From the NCBI RefSeq assembly GCF_016595245.1, contig NZ_JAENHM010000027.1, forward strand, positions 1 through 63,388: DNA of 63,388 nt, read 5' to 3'. Source of the DNA: Azospirillum endophyticum (lineage in GTDB: Bacteria > Pseudomonadota > Alphaproteobacteria > Azospirillales > Azospirillaceae). Under the pieces are notes generated by a model. That model did no database searches. It had not been told where the DNA came from and saw nothing but the letters and a program-made list of their open reading frames with translations. The position numbers and the translations under genes were made by a program. Shown here piece after piece: positions 43,494 through 52,088 of the stretch (position 1 is the stretch's first letter; every line of letters starts with the position of its first letter).

Positions 43494-44093
43494 ATGACCC
43501 TCCCGACCCCGACCTGCATCCTTCGCGGGACCCATGTCCGCTCCGCGTCCGGCGATGTGCCGGTCGAGAGCCTGAAGATCGGCGACATGATCCAGTCGTC
43601 GCTGACCGGCGAGTTCCGCGCCATCCGCTGGATCGGCCGGCGCCTGCTGGACGGTTCCTCCTTCGACACCGAGCAACAGCGCAAGGTCCATTTGCCGGTG
43701 CGGATCGCCCGCGACGCCATCGCCCAGGGCCTACCCGCCCGCGACCTCTACATCTCCCCCGGCCACGCCCTGCTGATCGGCGAGTACGGCGTTTCGGCCC
43801 GCCTGCTGATCAACGGCTCGTCGATCCGCCAAGTCGAGGCGATGGAGGAAATCGAATACTTCCACGTCGAACTCGATAGCCATGACGGCATGTTCGCCGA
43901 AGGCCTGCCGATCGAGACCTATCTCGAGGCCGACAACCGCCAAGCCTACGACAATGCCGCCGAATATGAGGCACTGTATCCGGGTGACGATCCGCGCCTG
44001 CAGGAGCCCTGCGCGAAGATCGACATTCCGCTGGCGGCACTGGATCGGATCCGCGCGAACGTGAACAAGCGGGCGGCGGTCGAAGTGGCCTGA
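43494..44093 (+). CDS. stand-alone Hint-domain protein
   Basis: The 199-residue protein is almost entirely a Hedgehog/intein (Hint_2) domain. It opens with the nucleophile-position Cys8 ('TCILRGTHVRSASGDVPVESLKIGD'), has the block-B His in 'YISPGHALLI', and the family C-terminal block 'YFHVELDSHDGMFAEGLPIETYL'. There is almost nothing ahead of the Cys, so no N-terminal passenger to cleave or attach; the ~60 residues after the domain are not recognised. Hint_2 domains normally sit at the end of large secreted proteins, so a free copy is odd. AAGGTGG precedes the ATG; an upstream 38-codon frame from 43381 ends in the start codon overlap. Confidence 0.8.
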   Translation: MTLPTPTCILRGTHVRSASGDVPVESLKIGDMIQSSLTGEFRAIRWIGRRLLDGSSFDTEQQRKVHLPVRIARDAIAQGLPARDLYISPGHALLIGEYGVSARLLINGSSIRQVEAMEEIEYFHVELDSHDGMFAEGLPIETYLEADNRQAYDNAAEYEALYPGDDPRLQEPCAKIDIPLAALDRIRANVNKRAAVEVA

Positions 44094-44130
44094 AGCCTCG
44101 GTCGGTCGCATTGGCAGGACGGTTGAAAAT

Positions 44131-44160
44131 GAAAGGGCTGCCCCGACGGGCGGCCCTTTC
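44131..44160. terminator. terminator-like hairpin after the Hint gene
   Basis: GAAAGGGCTGCC (44131-44142) pairs with GGCGGCCCTTTC (44149-44160) over 12 bases with one G.U pair and a 6-base loop. It is followed by ATTTGAC, a short T stretch, and lies 37 bases after the stop codon. It probably ends the Hint gene transcript. Confidence 0.6.
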
Positions 44161-44230
44161 ATTTGACAACGACCGGAATGGAGTGGGGCGGCCCGCGGTT
44201 GTCAGGTCATGACAATCCTGGAGGCCAACC

Positions 44231-44428
44231 TTGCAGAACCTCTTCCACCATATCCGGCACGCCGACGGGCCGGTCTATTATTCCGGTCGACCGATTTCCC
44301 TTGCCGATGCCCAGGTGATGATCAATGAGGACATCGCAACGGGGCGGATCGCACCCGGCTCGTTCCTTCGCATAGAGGGCGTCGAGCTTGTCATCGAGCC
44401 GGCGCCGCACAATGTGCGCACAGCGTAA
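44231..44428 (+). CDS. small hypothetical protein with TTG start
   Basis: This 65-residue product starts at TTG 44231 with GGAGG seven bases upstream, an excellent ribosome site, and there is no better ATG. It reads 'QNLFHHIRHADGPVYYSGRPISLADAQVMINEDIATGRIAPGSFLRIEGVELVI', compact and soluble with no signal. I do not recognise a family. It is bounded by the hairpin terminator upstream and by the tRNA-Arg gene on the opposite strand downstream, so it is probably its own transcription unit. The regular hydrophobic pattern suggests a real folded protein. Confidence 0.5.
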   Translation: MQNLFHHIRHADGPVYYSGRPISLADAQVMINEDIATGRIAPGSFLRIEGVELVIEPAPHNVRTA

Positions 44429-44615
44429 GTCGCCCCCCACATGGACCGGATTGCGGCGCTTCCTAGGCCTCGGGGGCCTGAGCGACCCGGCCTTCCCTCG
44501 ACGATGGTCCGAAGGCGGCGACGCCGCGGCGTGTCCGGGCGTCCATGGGGAACTGCACGGGGTACCCGAAACAACAACGGCCCAACTGACGATGCAGCTA
44601 GGCCGTTGGAAAACT

Positions 44616-44692
<77 letters not shown>

Positions 44693-44855
44693 ATCGCTGG
44701 TGGAGGCGCAACATAGCCCAAGCCCTGCGGGGACGCAAACACTAAAATCACTGATTTTTCGCCCGCTTGGCGACATCCCCGCCGGCCCCCTGACGGCCCA
44801 TGAGGGCCCCACGACCTCACCCCTCCCAAGGCCGCGTTCCAGCCGACCCGGGTGG

Positions 44856-44871
44856 ATGGAAACGTTTCCAT
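44856..44871. promoter_or_regulatory. perfect LacI-type operator upstream of the LacI gene
   Basis: ATGGAAACGTTTCCAT is a perfect 16-base palindrome with the central CG typical of LacI/GalR operators. A second, imperfect site, GAAACCGTTTTC (44879-44890), lies eight bases further on. They sit about 100 bases before the ATG of the LacI-type regulator, so autoregulation and control of the ABC operon behind it are both plausible. Confidence 0.65.
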
Positions 44872-44970
44872 TCTTCATGAAACCGTTTTCGCGGCGTCAT
44901 GCGATTGCAACATGCGATCGCCACTCTGCGCCCACGCCGGATCGGCCGGCGTTGGAACGACAGGGGACGG

Positions 44971-46026
44971 ATGGTGCAGGACGGTATGCGGCAGGACGGG
45001 CGGGCAGCGGACCGCGTGGCGACGATCCGCGACGTGGCGGCGCGCGCCGGGGTGTCCATCGCCACCGTGTCGCGGGTCCTCAACGGCAGTGGCAACGCCA
45101 CGCCGGAGACGACGGAGAAGGTGCGCGCCGCCGCCTCCGACCTGTCCTTCCGCCCCAGCACCATCGGCCGCAGCCTGAAGGCGGCGCGCACCCGCACCGT
45201 CGGGGTGCTGGTGCCGTCGCTGACCAACCCGGTCTTCGCCGAAAGCGTCGCCGGCATCCAGGAGGCGGCGGCGGAAGCCGGCTACAGCGTGCTGATCGCC
45301 TCCACCGACTATGATCCGGGCCGGGAATCGCGCGCCATCGAAGGGCTGCTGTCCAACCGGGTGGAAGGGCTGGTGCTGACCGTCGCCGACGCCGACCGCA
45401 GCGGGTCGCTCGACACGCTGGACGAGGTGCGGCTGCCCTATGTCCTGGCCTACAACCAGCCGGACCGGGCGGGGCGCGCCCATGTCTCGGTCGACAACGT
45501 CGCGGCCTCCCGCGCGGTGGTGGAGCGGATGGCGGCGCTCGGCCACCGCCGCATCGGCATGGTCGCCGGGCGCTTCCGCCAGTCCGACCGCTCGCGCCGA
45601 CGCCATGCCGGCTGGCTGGCGGCGCTGGCCGACGCCGGCCTGCCGCCCGGACCGGTGGTCGAGGTCGATTTCAACGAGTTGCGGCTGGCCCACCGGCTGG
45701 CTCCCCATCTGGACGGGCCGGAACGGCCGACCGCGCTGTTCGCCTCCAACGACATGCTGGCGCTCGCCACCATCCGGGCCCTGCGCGACCTCGGCCTGTC
45801 GGTGCCGGACGACGTCTCCGTCTGCGGCTTCGACGGGATCGAGGTCGGCCGGCTGATGTCGCCCAGCCTCGCCACCCTGGTGCAGCCGGCCCGCGCCATG
45901 GGCGCCACCGCCTTCGAATGCCTGCGCACCGGCTTTACCGGCGAGCTGCAGGGCCGCGCCGTGATGCTGCCCTTCACCCTGCGTCCGGGCGAATCGCTTG
46001 GACCGGCTCCTGCCAAATCGACATAA
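44971..46026 (+). CDS. LacI-family transcriptional regulator
   Basis: This 351-residue repressor has the LacI HTH and hinge at the start (residues about 18-65, 'VATIRDVAARAGVSIATVSRVLNGSGNATPETTEKVRAAA') and a periplasmic-binding-protein fold after it ('RTVGVLVPSLTNPVFAESVAGIQEAA', 'FASNDMLALATIRALRDLG', 'VSVCGFDGIEVGRLMSP'). It begins an apparent operon with an ABC importer. The ATG at 44971 has AGGGGA close upstream; the frame is open further upstream to 44899 but without family sequence. The ligand is probably related to the imported substrate. The operator-like palindromes upstream suggest autoregulation. Confidence 0.92.
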   Translation: MVQDGMRQDGRAADRVATIRDVAARAGVSIATVSRVLNGSGNATPETTEKVRAAASDLSFRPSTIGRSLKAARTRTVGVLVPSLTNPVFAESVAGIQEAAAEAGYSVLIASTDYDPGRESRAIEGLLSNRVEGLVLTVADADRSGSLDTLDEVRLPYVLAYNQPDRAGRAHVSVDNVAASRAVVERMAALGHRRIGMVAGRFRQSDRSRRRHAGWLAALADAGLPPGPVVEVDFNELRLAHRLAPHLDGPERPTALFASNDMLALATIRALRDLGLSVPDDVSVCGFDGIEVGRLMSPSLATLVQPARAMGATAFECLRTGFTGELQGRAVMLPFTLRPGESLGPAPAKST

Positions 46027-46054
46027 GCGCTTCCCGACCGGAGACACGCCAATC

Positions 46055-47068
46055 ATGATCAAGCCGTTCCTGTTCGGCGCCGCCGCGCTGGCCATCGCCC
46101 TGACCACGGCGGTGACGCCCGCGGCGGCGGAGCCGACCGCCATCTGCTACAACTGCCCGCCGGAATGGGCCGACTGGGCGTCTCAGCTGAAGGCGATCAA
46201 GGCCGACCTCGGCATCGCCGTGCCGTTCGACAACAAGAATTCAGGCCAGGCGATGGCCGCCATGCTGACGGAAAAGGACAAGCCGGTGGCCGACGTCGTC
46301 TATCTCGGCGGGCCGGTCGGCATCCAGGCCAAGGCGGCCGGCGTCGTCACCCCCTACAAGCCGGCGGGCTGGGCCGGGATTCCCGACGGGATGAAGGACG
46401 CCGACGGCAACTGGTTCGCCATCCACAGCGGTACGCTGGGCTTCTTCGTCAACACCGAGGCGCTGGGCGGCAAGCCGGTGCCGCAGAGCTGGGCCGACCT
46501 GCTGAAGCCCGATTATTCGGGCATGGTCGGCTATCTCGACCCGACCAGCGCTGCCGTCGGCTATGTCGGCGCGGTGGCGGTCAACCTGGCGCTGGGCGGC
46601 GATTACGGCAGCTTCGACAAGGCGGTCGACTGGTTCAAGGCCCTGCAGAAGAACCAGCCCATCGTGCCGAAGCAGACCTCCTACGCCCGCGTGCTGTCGG
46701 GTGAGATTCCGATTCTGATCGACTACGACTTCAACGCCTACCGCGCCAAATACACCGACAAGGCGCCGGTCGCCTTCGTCATCCCGACGGAAGGCACGGT
46801 GTCGGTCCCCTATGTGATGGCGCTGGTGAAGAACGGCCCGAACCCGGAGAACGGGAAGAAGGTCCTGGACTACGTCCTGTCGGACAAGGGCCAGACGCTG
46901 TGGGCCAACGCCTTCATGCGCCCGGTCCGGGCGGAAGCCATGCCGCCGGAGACCGCCGCCAAGTTCCTGCCGGCCGCCGACTACGCCCGCGCCAAGCCGG
47001 TGGACATGGTCCGTATGGCCGAGGCGCAGAAGGGCTTCATGGACCGCTATCAGGCGGAGGTGAAGTGA
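46055..47068 (+). CDS. ABC transporter substrate-binding protein (family 1)
   Basis: The 337-residue precursor has a Sec signal (residues 1-25, 'LFGAAALAIALTTAVTPAAA') and is then a family 1 / AfuA-PhnS-like periplasmic binding protein: 'GTLGFFVNTEALGGKPVPQSWADLLKPDYSG', 'VGYLDPTSAAVGYVG' and 'IDYDFNAYRAKY'. A Cys pair 'CYNC' lies just after the signal. The ligand is not evident. Iron, polyamine and 2-aminoethylphosphonate binders share this look, and the metallophosphodiesterase downstream favours a phosphorus-containing substrate. The start at 46055 places the signal correctly. Its stop overlaps the permease GTG. Confidence 0.9.
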   Translation: MIKPFLFGAAALAIALTTAVTPAAAEPTAICYNCPPEWADWASQLKAIKADLGIAVPFDNKNSGQAMAAMLTEKDKPVADVVYLGGPVGIQAKAAGVVTPYKPAGWAGIPDGMKDADGNWFAIHSGTLGFFVNTEALGGKPVPQSWADLLKPDYSGMVGYLDPTSAAVGYVGAVAVNLALGGDYGSFDKAVDWFKALQKNQPIVPKQTSYARVLSGEIPILIDYDFNAYRAKYTDKAPVAFVIPTEGTVSVPYVMALVKNGPNPENGKKVLDYVLSDKGQTLWANAFMRPVRAEAMPPETAAKFLPAADYARAKPVDMVRMAEAQKGFMDRYQAEVK

Positions 47069-47952
47069 GCGCCTGCGTGCAGGACGCTCCCCTCCCACAC
47101 CGGCCGGCGGTGCGTCCGCCGGCCGGGCCGGGCTGGACGGGCGAACCGCTGCGGCTGGCGGCCCTGCTGGCGCCGGCGGCGGCGGTGTTCGCCGCCTTCT
47201 TCCTGCTGCCGCTGGTCCGGCTGATCCTGATCGGCGCCGGCGGGACGGAGGGATGGTCGGCCTACCTCACCACGCTGGCCGATCCCGGCCATCTCGACAG
47301 CCTGGCCTCCACGCTGGCGCTGTCGGCCGGGGTGACGGCGGTGACGCTGGCGGTGTCGACCGTCGCCGGCCTGTTCCTGGTGCGCAACCGCTTTCCCGGC
47401 CATGCCCTGCTGGTCGCGCTGCTGACCTTTCCGCTGGCCTTTCCCGGCGTGGTCATCGGCTTCATGGTCATCATGCTGGCCGGACGGCAGGGGCTGATCG
47501 GCAGCATCACCCAGGCGCTGGGCGGGGGGAAGCTGGTCTTCGCCTATTCGATGGCCGGGCTGTTCCTCGGCTATGTCTATTTCTCGATCCCGCGTGTCAT
47601 CCTGACGGTGATGGCGGCGGCGGAGAAGCTGGACCCGCGGCTGGAGGAGGCGGCGCGGTCGCTGGGGGCGGCTCCCTGGCGGGTGGTGGCCGACGTCATC
47701 CTGCCGGCGCTGAAGCCGGCGCTGATTTCCGCCGGTGCCCTGTGCTTCGCTACCTCGATGGGCGCCTTCGGCACCGCCTTCACGCTCGCCACCCGGATCA
47801 ACGTGCTGCCGATGACGATCTATACCGAATTCACGCTCCAGGCGAACATCGCCGCCGCAGCGGCGCTCAGCGTCCTGCTCGGCCTCATCACCTGGGCCGC
47901 CCTGGCGGTGGCGCGCAGCGTCGCCGGCACCTCCGTCGCGGCGGCCGGGTAA
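47065..47952 (+). CDS. ABC transporter permease (first subunit)
   Basis: The 295-residue protein has six membrane helices and the permease EAA loop 'LDPRLEEAARSLGAAPWRVVADVILPALKPA', which contacts the ATPase. The GTG start at 47065 overlaps the stop of the binding protein (GTGA), so translation is coupled. The fold matches permease 1 of spermidine/AfuB/PhnU-type importers. The N-terminal 30 residues are a Pro/Arg-rich cytoplasmic tail. It pairs with the next gene and with the ATPase at 48775. Confidence 0.9.
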   Translation: MSACVQDAPLPHRPAVRPPAGPGWTGEPLRLAALLAPAAAVFAAFFLLPLVRLILIGAGGTEGWSAYLTTLADPGHLDSLASTLALSAGVTAVTLAVSTVAGLFLVRNRFPGHALLVALLTFPLAFPGVVIGFMVIMLAGRQGLIGSITQALGGGKLVFAYSMAGLFLGYVYFSIPRVILTVMAAAEKLDPRLEEAARSLGAAPWRVVADVILPALKPALISAGALCFATSMGAFGTAFTLATRINVLPMTIYTEFTLQANIAAAAALSVLLGLITWAALAVARSVAGTSVAAAG

Positions 47953-48761
47953 TGGCGATGCAGAATTTGTCGAACCGCCGCGGCTGGGGGTTCTGGCTGC
48001 AACTGGGCTTCACCCTGCTGGTCTGCGCCCTGCTGACCGTGCCGATGGTGATGTCGATGCTGGCCGGACTGACGGCCAACTACTTCGTCGGCCTGAAGAG
48101 CGGCCTGACCCTGCGCTGGGTCGACGAGGTGCTGCGGGTCTATTCCGGCACCATCCTCTTGTCGCTGCAGATCGCCTTCGCCTGCCTCGCCTCCACCCTG
48201 CTGCTGGGCGTGCCGGCGGCCTATGCGCTGGCGCGGCGCCCCGGCCGCTTCGCCCGGTTGGTGGAGGAGATGCTGATGATGCCGGTCGCCATCCCCGGCC
48301 TCGCCACCGCGCTGGCGCTGATCGTCACCTATGGCGGCGTCGGGGATCTGCGGAGCAGCTGGCTGTTCATCCTGATCGGCCATGTGCTGTTCACCCTGCC
48401 CTTCATGGTCCGCGCCGTGCTGGCGGTGATGGGCTCCATCGACCTGACGACGCTGGAGGAGGGGGCGGCCAGCCTGGGCGCCGGCTTCCCGCGCCGCTTC
48501 TTCACCGTGGTGCTGCCCAACTGCCGCTCCGGCATCCTGGCCGGGTCGCTGATGGTGCTGACCCTGTCGGTCGGCGAGTTCAACCTGACCTGGCTGCTGC
48601 ACACCCCGCTGACCAAGACGCTGCCGGTCGGGCTGGCCGACAGCTACGCCTCGCTGCGGATCGAGATCGGCAGCGCCTACACCCTCGTCTTCTTCCTGAT
48701 GATTGTGCCCAGCCTGATCCTGATGCAGGGTCTGGCGAAGCGCGGCCGTCCGTCCGTTTGA
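47952..48761 (+). CDS. ABC transporter permease (second subunit)
   Basis: This 269-residue protein has six helices and the EAA loop 'IDLTTLEEGAASLGAGFPRRFFTVVLPNCRSGI'. It starts within the stop of the first permease (TAATG). 'MMPVAIPGLATALALIVTYGG' is a conserved loop of the spermidine/phosphonate-type permeases. With the preceding permease it forms the membrane pore. The ATPase gene begins 13 bases later. Confidence 0.9.
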   Translation: MAMQNLSNRRGWGFWLQLGFTLLVCALLTVPMVMSMLAGLTANYFVGLKSGLTLRWVDEVLRVYSGTILLSLQIAFACLASTLLLGVPAAYALARRPGRFARLVEEMLMMPVAIPGLATALALIVTYGGVGDLRSSWLFILIGHVLFTLPFMVRAVLAVMGSIDLTTLEEGAASLGAGFPRRFFTVVLPNCRSGILAGSLMVLTLSVGEFNLTWLLHTPLTKTLPVGLADSYASLRIEIGSAYTLVFFLMIVPSLILMQGLAKRGRPSV

Positions 48762-48774
48762 GGTCTTTTCCAAG

Positions 48775-49839
48775 ATGCCCGACAGCGTGATGCAGAACAG
48801 CTTCCATCTCGACGCCGTGCCGATCCGCCTGGAGCGCTGCGGCAAGACCTTCGCCGGCGGCGCCCGCGCGCTGGAGCCGCTGGACCTGACCATCCGCGGC
48901 GGTGAGACCATCGTCTTCCTGGGTCCGAGCGGCTGCGGCAAGACCACCACCCTGCGCATCATCGCCGGGCTGGAAAGCCCCGACGCGGGCGGCCGCGTGC
49001 TGTTCGGCGAGGAGGACGTCACCGCCCTGCCGATCGAGCGCCGCAACGTCGGCATGGTGTTCCAGAGCTATGCCCTGTTCCCCAACATGACGGTGACGGA
49101 GAATGTCGCCTACGGCCTGAAGGTGCGCAAAATTGCCCGCGCCGACCGCGCCCGCCGGGTCGAGGAGATGCTGGACCTGATGCATCTCGGCGAGTTCGCC
49201 GGACGGCGGATCGACCAGCTCTCCGGCGGCCAGCGCCAGCGGGTGGCGCTGGCCCGCGCCCTGGTGGTGCGGCCACGCGTGCTGCTGCTCGACGAGCCGC
49301 TGACGGCGCTCGACGCCAAGCTGCGCGACAGTTTGCGGCTGGAGATCGACCGACTGCTGCGCGGGTTGGGCATCACCGCCGTCTACGTCACCCACGACCA
49401 GGGCGAGGCGATGGCGCTGGGCGACCGCATCGTCGTCATGGCCAAGGGCCGGGTGGCGCAGGTGGGAACACCGCGCGAGATCTATTACCAGCCGGCCGAC
49501 GGCTTCGTCGCCGACTTCATCGGCACGATGAACCGGCTGGGCGGTGTGTCGCGCGGCGGCACGCTGTCCATCGGATCGGCGACGCTGCCCTGGACCGGGC
49601 CGGACGGCAGGGTGGAGCTGCTGGTCCGGCCGGAGGATCTGGCGCTGGCCGGCGAGGCCGACGGGCATCTGGACGGCACCGTCGCCGCCGCGGTGTTCCT
49701 CGGCGACCGCACCCGGCTGGTGGTGGAGCCGGCGGACGGGCCGGCGCTGACGGTCGATGCCGCCGGGCGCAGCGAGCTGGGCCGTGGAGACCGGGTGTGG
49801 CTGCGGGTCGATCCGGCACGGCTGCTGGCGGTTCCGTGA
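48775..49839 (+). CDS. ABC transporter ATP-binding protein
   Basis: The 354-residue ATPase has Walker A 'LGPSGCGKTTT' (about residue 46-56), Q-loop 'VFQSYALFPNM', signature 'LSGGQRQRVALARAL', Walker B 'VLLLDEPLTALD' and switch 'YVTHDQGEAM', then a ~100-residue TOBE regulatory domain at the C-terminus. This is the PotA/FbpC type with MalK-like tail. It powers the preceding binding-protein transporter; a second binding protein and permease downstream have no ATPase of their own and may use it too. GAGG lies 12 bases before the ATG. A large GC-rich inverted repeat follows its stop. Confidence 0.93.
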   Translation: MPDSVMQNSFHLDAVPIRLERCGKTFAGGARALEPLDLTIRGGETIVFLGPSGCGKTTTLRIIAGLESPDAGGRVLFGEEDVTALPIERRNVGMVFQSYALFPNMTVTENVAYGLKVRKIARADRARRVEEMLDLMHLGEFAGRRIDQLSGGQRQRVALARALVVRPRVLLLDEPLTALDAKLRDSLRLEIDRLLRGLGITAVYVTHDQGEAMALGDRIVVMAKGRVAQVGTPREIYYQPADGFVADFIGTMNRLGGVSRGGTLSIGSATLPWTGPDGRVELLVRPEDLALAGEADGHLDGTVAAAVFLGDRTRLVVEPADGPALTVDAAGRSELGRGDRVWLRVDPARLLAVP

Positions 49840-49855
49840 GTTCCATAAATGCGGC

Positions 49856-49971
49856 GTTAGCCCCCCACCTAACCTCCCCCGCCGCGCGGGGGAGGGACTG
49901 CCGCCCCTCTCCCGCATCAGCACCTACCCCCTCCCCCGCCCAGCGGGGGAGGGTTGGGGTGGGGGGCTAAC
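49856..49971. repeat. GC-rich inverted-repeat element (copy 1)
   Basis: A long imperfect hairpin with arms GTTAGCCCCCCACCTAACCT at 49856-49875 and GGTTGGGGTGGGGGGCTAAC at 49952-49971, and shorter C/G-rich dyads between (49876-49900, 49928-49950). The inner half-motifs CCTCCCCC and GGGGGAGG recur in the two elements at 51942 and 58113. It separates the ATPase and phosphodiesterase genes, and may stop transcription or protect the mRNA end. Confidence 0.7.
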
Positions 49972-50009
49972 GTCCTGGAAAAATCAAATACTTTAACCCA
50001 GGCCACCCC

Positions 50010-50828
50010 ATGATCATCGTCCAGATCACCGACACCCACATCAAGCCCCACGGCCGCCTCGCCTACCGCCGCGTCGACACCGCCCCCTTCCTGGAGCGCG
50101 CCGTCGCCGCGGTCCTGGCGCTGACGCCCCGTCCGGACGTCGTCCTCGCCACCGGCGACCTCGTCGATGCCGGCGATGCCGAGGAGTATGAGCGGCTGCT
50201 CGAGCTGCTGCGGCCGCTCGACATCCCGCTGTTTGCGGTGCCGGGCAACCATGACGAGCGTGCCGGTCTCGCCAAGGCCTTCCCCAATCTGGCGGCGCGG
50301 GTGGGCGACGGCCCCTTCTTCCACTACACCGTGGAGGACTGGCCGGTCCGGCTGATCGCCATGGACACCGTGCTGCCCGGCTCCGGCGCCGGCAAGGTCT
50401 GCGCGGAGCGGCTCTCCTGGCTCGACGCCCGGCTGGCCGAACAGCCGGACCGGCCGACCATCGTCTTCCAGCACCACCCGCCCTTCGACACCGGCATCGG
50501 CCATATGGACCGGCTGGGGCTGAGCGGGGCGGCGGACATGGCCTCGGTGGTCCGCCGCCATCCGCAGGTTGAGCGGGTGCTGTGCGGCCATCTGCACCGG
50601 CCGATCCAGGTGCGCTGGGCCGGCACCATCGCCTCCACCGCCCCGTCCACCGCGCATCAGGTGGCGCTCGACCTGCGCGACGACGCGCCGTCGGCCTTCG
50701 TGATGGAGCCGCCCGGCTACCAGATCCACATGTGGCGCGCCGACACCGGGGTGGTCAGCCACACCGCAATGGTCGGCGACTATGACGGCCCCTATCCCTT
50801 CTTCAAGGACGGAAAGCTGATCGACTAG
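50010..50828 (+). CDS. metallophosphodiesterase (GpdQ/CpdA-like)
   Basis: This 272-residue calcineurin-fold phosphodiesterase has the complete dinuclear metal set: D8-x-H10 in 'QITDTHI', D50 in 'ATGDLVD', N80-H81 in 'VPGNHDE', a His in 'FQHHPPFDTG' and GHLH in 'VLCGHLHRPI'. These enzymes split phosphodiesters such as glycerophosphodiesters or cyclic nucleotides in the cytoplasm. There is no signal peptide. Lying between two sets of import genes, it probably processes a phosphodiester that the transporter brings in; the exact substrate is unknown. The ATG at 50010 begins the conserved 'MIIVQITDTH'. Confidence 0.9.
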   Translation: MIIVQITDTHIKPHGRLAYRRVDTAPFLERAVAAVLALTPRPDVVLATGDLVDAGDAEEYERLLELLRPLDIPLFAVPGNHDERAGLAKAFPNLAARVGDGPFFHYTVEDWPVRLIAMDTVLPGSGAGKVCAERLSWLDARLAEQPDRPTIVFQHHPPFDTGIGHMDRLGLSGAADMASVVRRHPQVERVLCGHLHRPIQVRWAGTIASTAPSTAHQVALDLRDDAPSAFVMEPPGYQIHMWRADTGVVSHTAMVGDYDGPYPFFKDGKLID

Positions 50829-50937
50829 CCCCTATTGCCAGCCCCTATTGATTGATCCGGGCCTTTCCGTCCATTGTCACGCGCCTGTCATCGGCATCGC
50901 GTAAGACAAGACTCCCGATCCAACGGAGACGACAGAG

Positions 50938-51924
50938 ATGAAGGCGTTTCTCGCCACCTTCGCCACGGTCCTGACGCTGGCGCTCGGTCATGGCGCCCAA
51001 GCTGAAAGTGCCACCGGCAAGCTGGTGCTCTACACCTCGCAGCTGGAGCCGGACGCCCGCCAGACGGTGGAGGCCTTCAAGGCGAAGAATCCCGGCGTCG
51101 AGGTGGAGTGGATCCGCAACGGCACCACCGAGCTGATGAACAAGCTGCGCGCCGAGTTCACCGCCGGGGCGCCGCAGCCCGACCTGCTGCTGATCGCCGA
51201 CGCGGTGACGATGGAATCGCTGAAGGCGGAAAAGCGGCTGCAACCCTACCAGGGCGCTCCGGTCGCCGGCTTCCGCCCCGGCACGCATGATGCGCAGGGC
51301 TACTGGTTCGGCACCAAGCTGATCACCACCGGCATCGTCTACAACACCGCAGCATCGATGAAGCCGGCCTCCTGGCAGGATCTGCTGAAGCCGGAGGCCA
51401 AGGGCACCACGGTGATGCCGAGCCCGCTCTATTCCGGCGCCGCCGCCATCCACATGGCGGCGATCAAGGCCGAGCCGTCGCTCGGCATGGCGTACTATGA
51501 GGCGTTGCAGCGCAACGGCGTCACCGCGGCCAAGGGCAATGGCGGCATCCTGAAGGACGTGGCCGGCGGGGCGAAGCTCTACGGCATGGTCGTCGACTAC
51601 CTGCCGATCCGCGAGCATCTGAAGGGCGCGCCCGTCGCCTTCGTCTTCCCCAAGGAGGGCGTCAGCGCGGTCAGCGAGCCGGTGGCGATCCTCAGCACCG
51701 CGAAGAACCCGGCGGCGGCAAAGGCCTTCATCGACTTCCTGCTGAGCCGCGAGGGGCAGGAGCTGGCCTCGGCCCAGGGCTTCCTGCCGGCGCTGCCGGG
51801 GGTGAACCCGCCGCCGGGCTTCCCCGACCCGGCCGGCATCACCCTGCTGCCCTACGATCCCGCCAAGGCGCTGGCCGAGGACGACGCCAACAAGCGCGCC
51901 TTCGCCGACCTGTTCGGCGGGTAA
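50938..51924 (+). CDS. second ABC substrate-binding protein (AfuA/PhnS-like)
   Basis: The 328-residue precursor has a signal peptide (residues 1-22, 'FLATFATVLTLALGHGAQA') and the layout of AfuA/FbpA-type binding proteins: 'LVLYTSQLEPDARQTVEAFKAKNPGVEVEWIRNG', 'LRAEFTAGAPQPDLLLIAD', 'TTGIVYNTAAS', 'NPAAAKAFIDFLLSREGQELAS'. Two Tyr close together near 'LYGMVVDYLP' resemble the metal-binding Tyr pair of ferric-iron binders, but the phosphonate branch has similar sequence. ACGGAGACGACAGAG precedes the ATG. A second GC-rich repeat element follows it, before the fused permease. Confidence 0.9.
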   Translation: MKAFLATFATVLTLALGHGAQAESATGKLVLYTSQLEPDARQTVEAFKAKNPGVEVEWIRNGTTELMNKLRAEFTAGAPQPDLLLIADAVTMESLKAEKRLQPYQGAPVAGFRPGTHDAQGYWFGTKLITTGIVYNTAASMKPASWQDLLKPEAKGTTVMPSPLYSGAAAIHMAAIKAEPSLGMAYYEALQRNGVTAAKGNGGILKDVAGGAKLYGMVVDYLPIREHLKGAPVAFVFPKEGVSAVSEPVAILSTAKNPAAAKAFIDFLLSREGQELASAQGFLPALPGVNPPPGFPDPAGITLLPYDPAKALAEDDANKRAFADLFGG

Positions 51925-51941
51925 GGTGAGGTACGGTAAGC

Positions 51942-52088
51942 ATCCCCTCTCCCCCCCGGGGAGAGGGTTAGGGTGAGGGGGACGCGTTGCGAGGATCTTC
52001 AAGAATCGCGTACCCCGATCCGTCTGTGAAAATCCATGCTGTGCATCCCCCTCACCCCGACCCTCTCCCCGGGGGGGAGAGGGGGATA
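51942..52088. repeat. GC-rich inverted-repeat element (copy 2)
   Basis: Two hairpins in opposite orientation: CCCTCTCCCCCCCGGGGAGA with GTTAGGGTGAGGGGG (51945-51981) and CCCCCTCACCCCGACCCTCT with CCCCGGGGGGGAGAGGGGGA (52046-52087). The two halves are inverted copies of each other. The left half ends GAGGGGG five to six bases before the TTG at 51987, so the element appears to supply the ribosome site of the permease, and the right half is translated into 'HPPHPDPLPGGERG' if that start is used. Confidence 0.7.

Noticed and set aside
43381..43497. A 38-codon frame ending in the Hint start codon
   Set aside because: Its AAAGGAG is only one base from the ATG, too close for normal initiation, and the product is unstructured. 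Mentioned only in the Hint entry.
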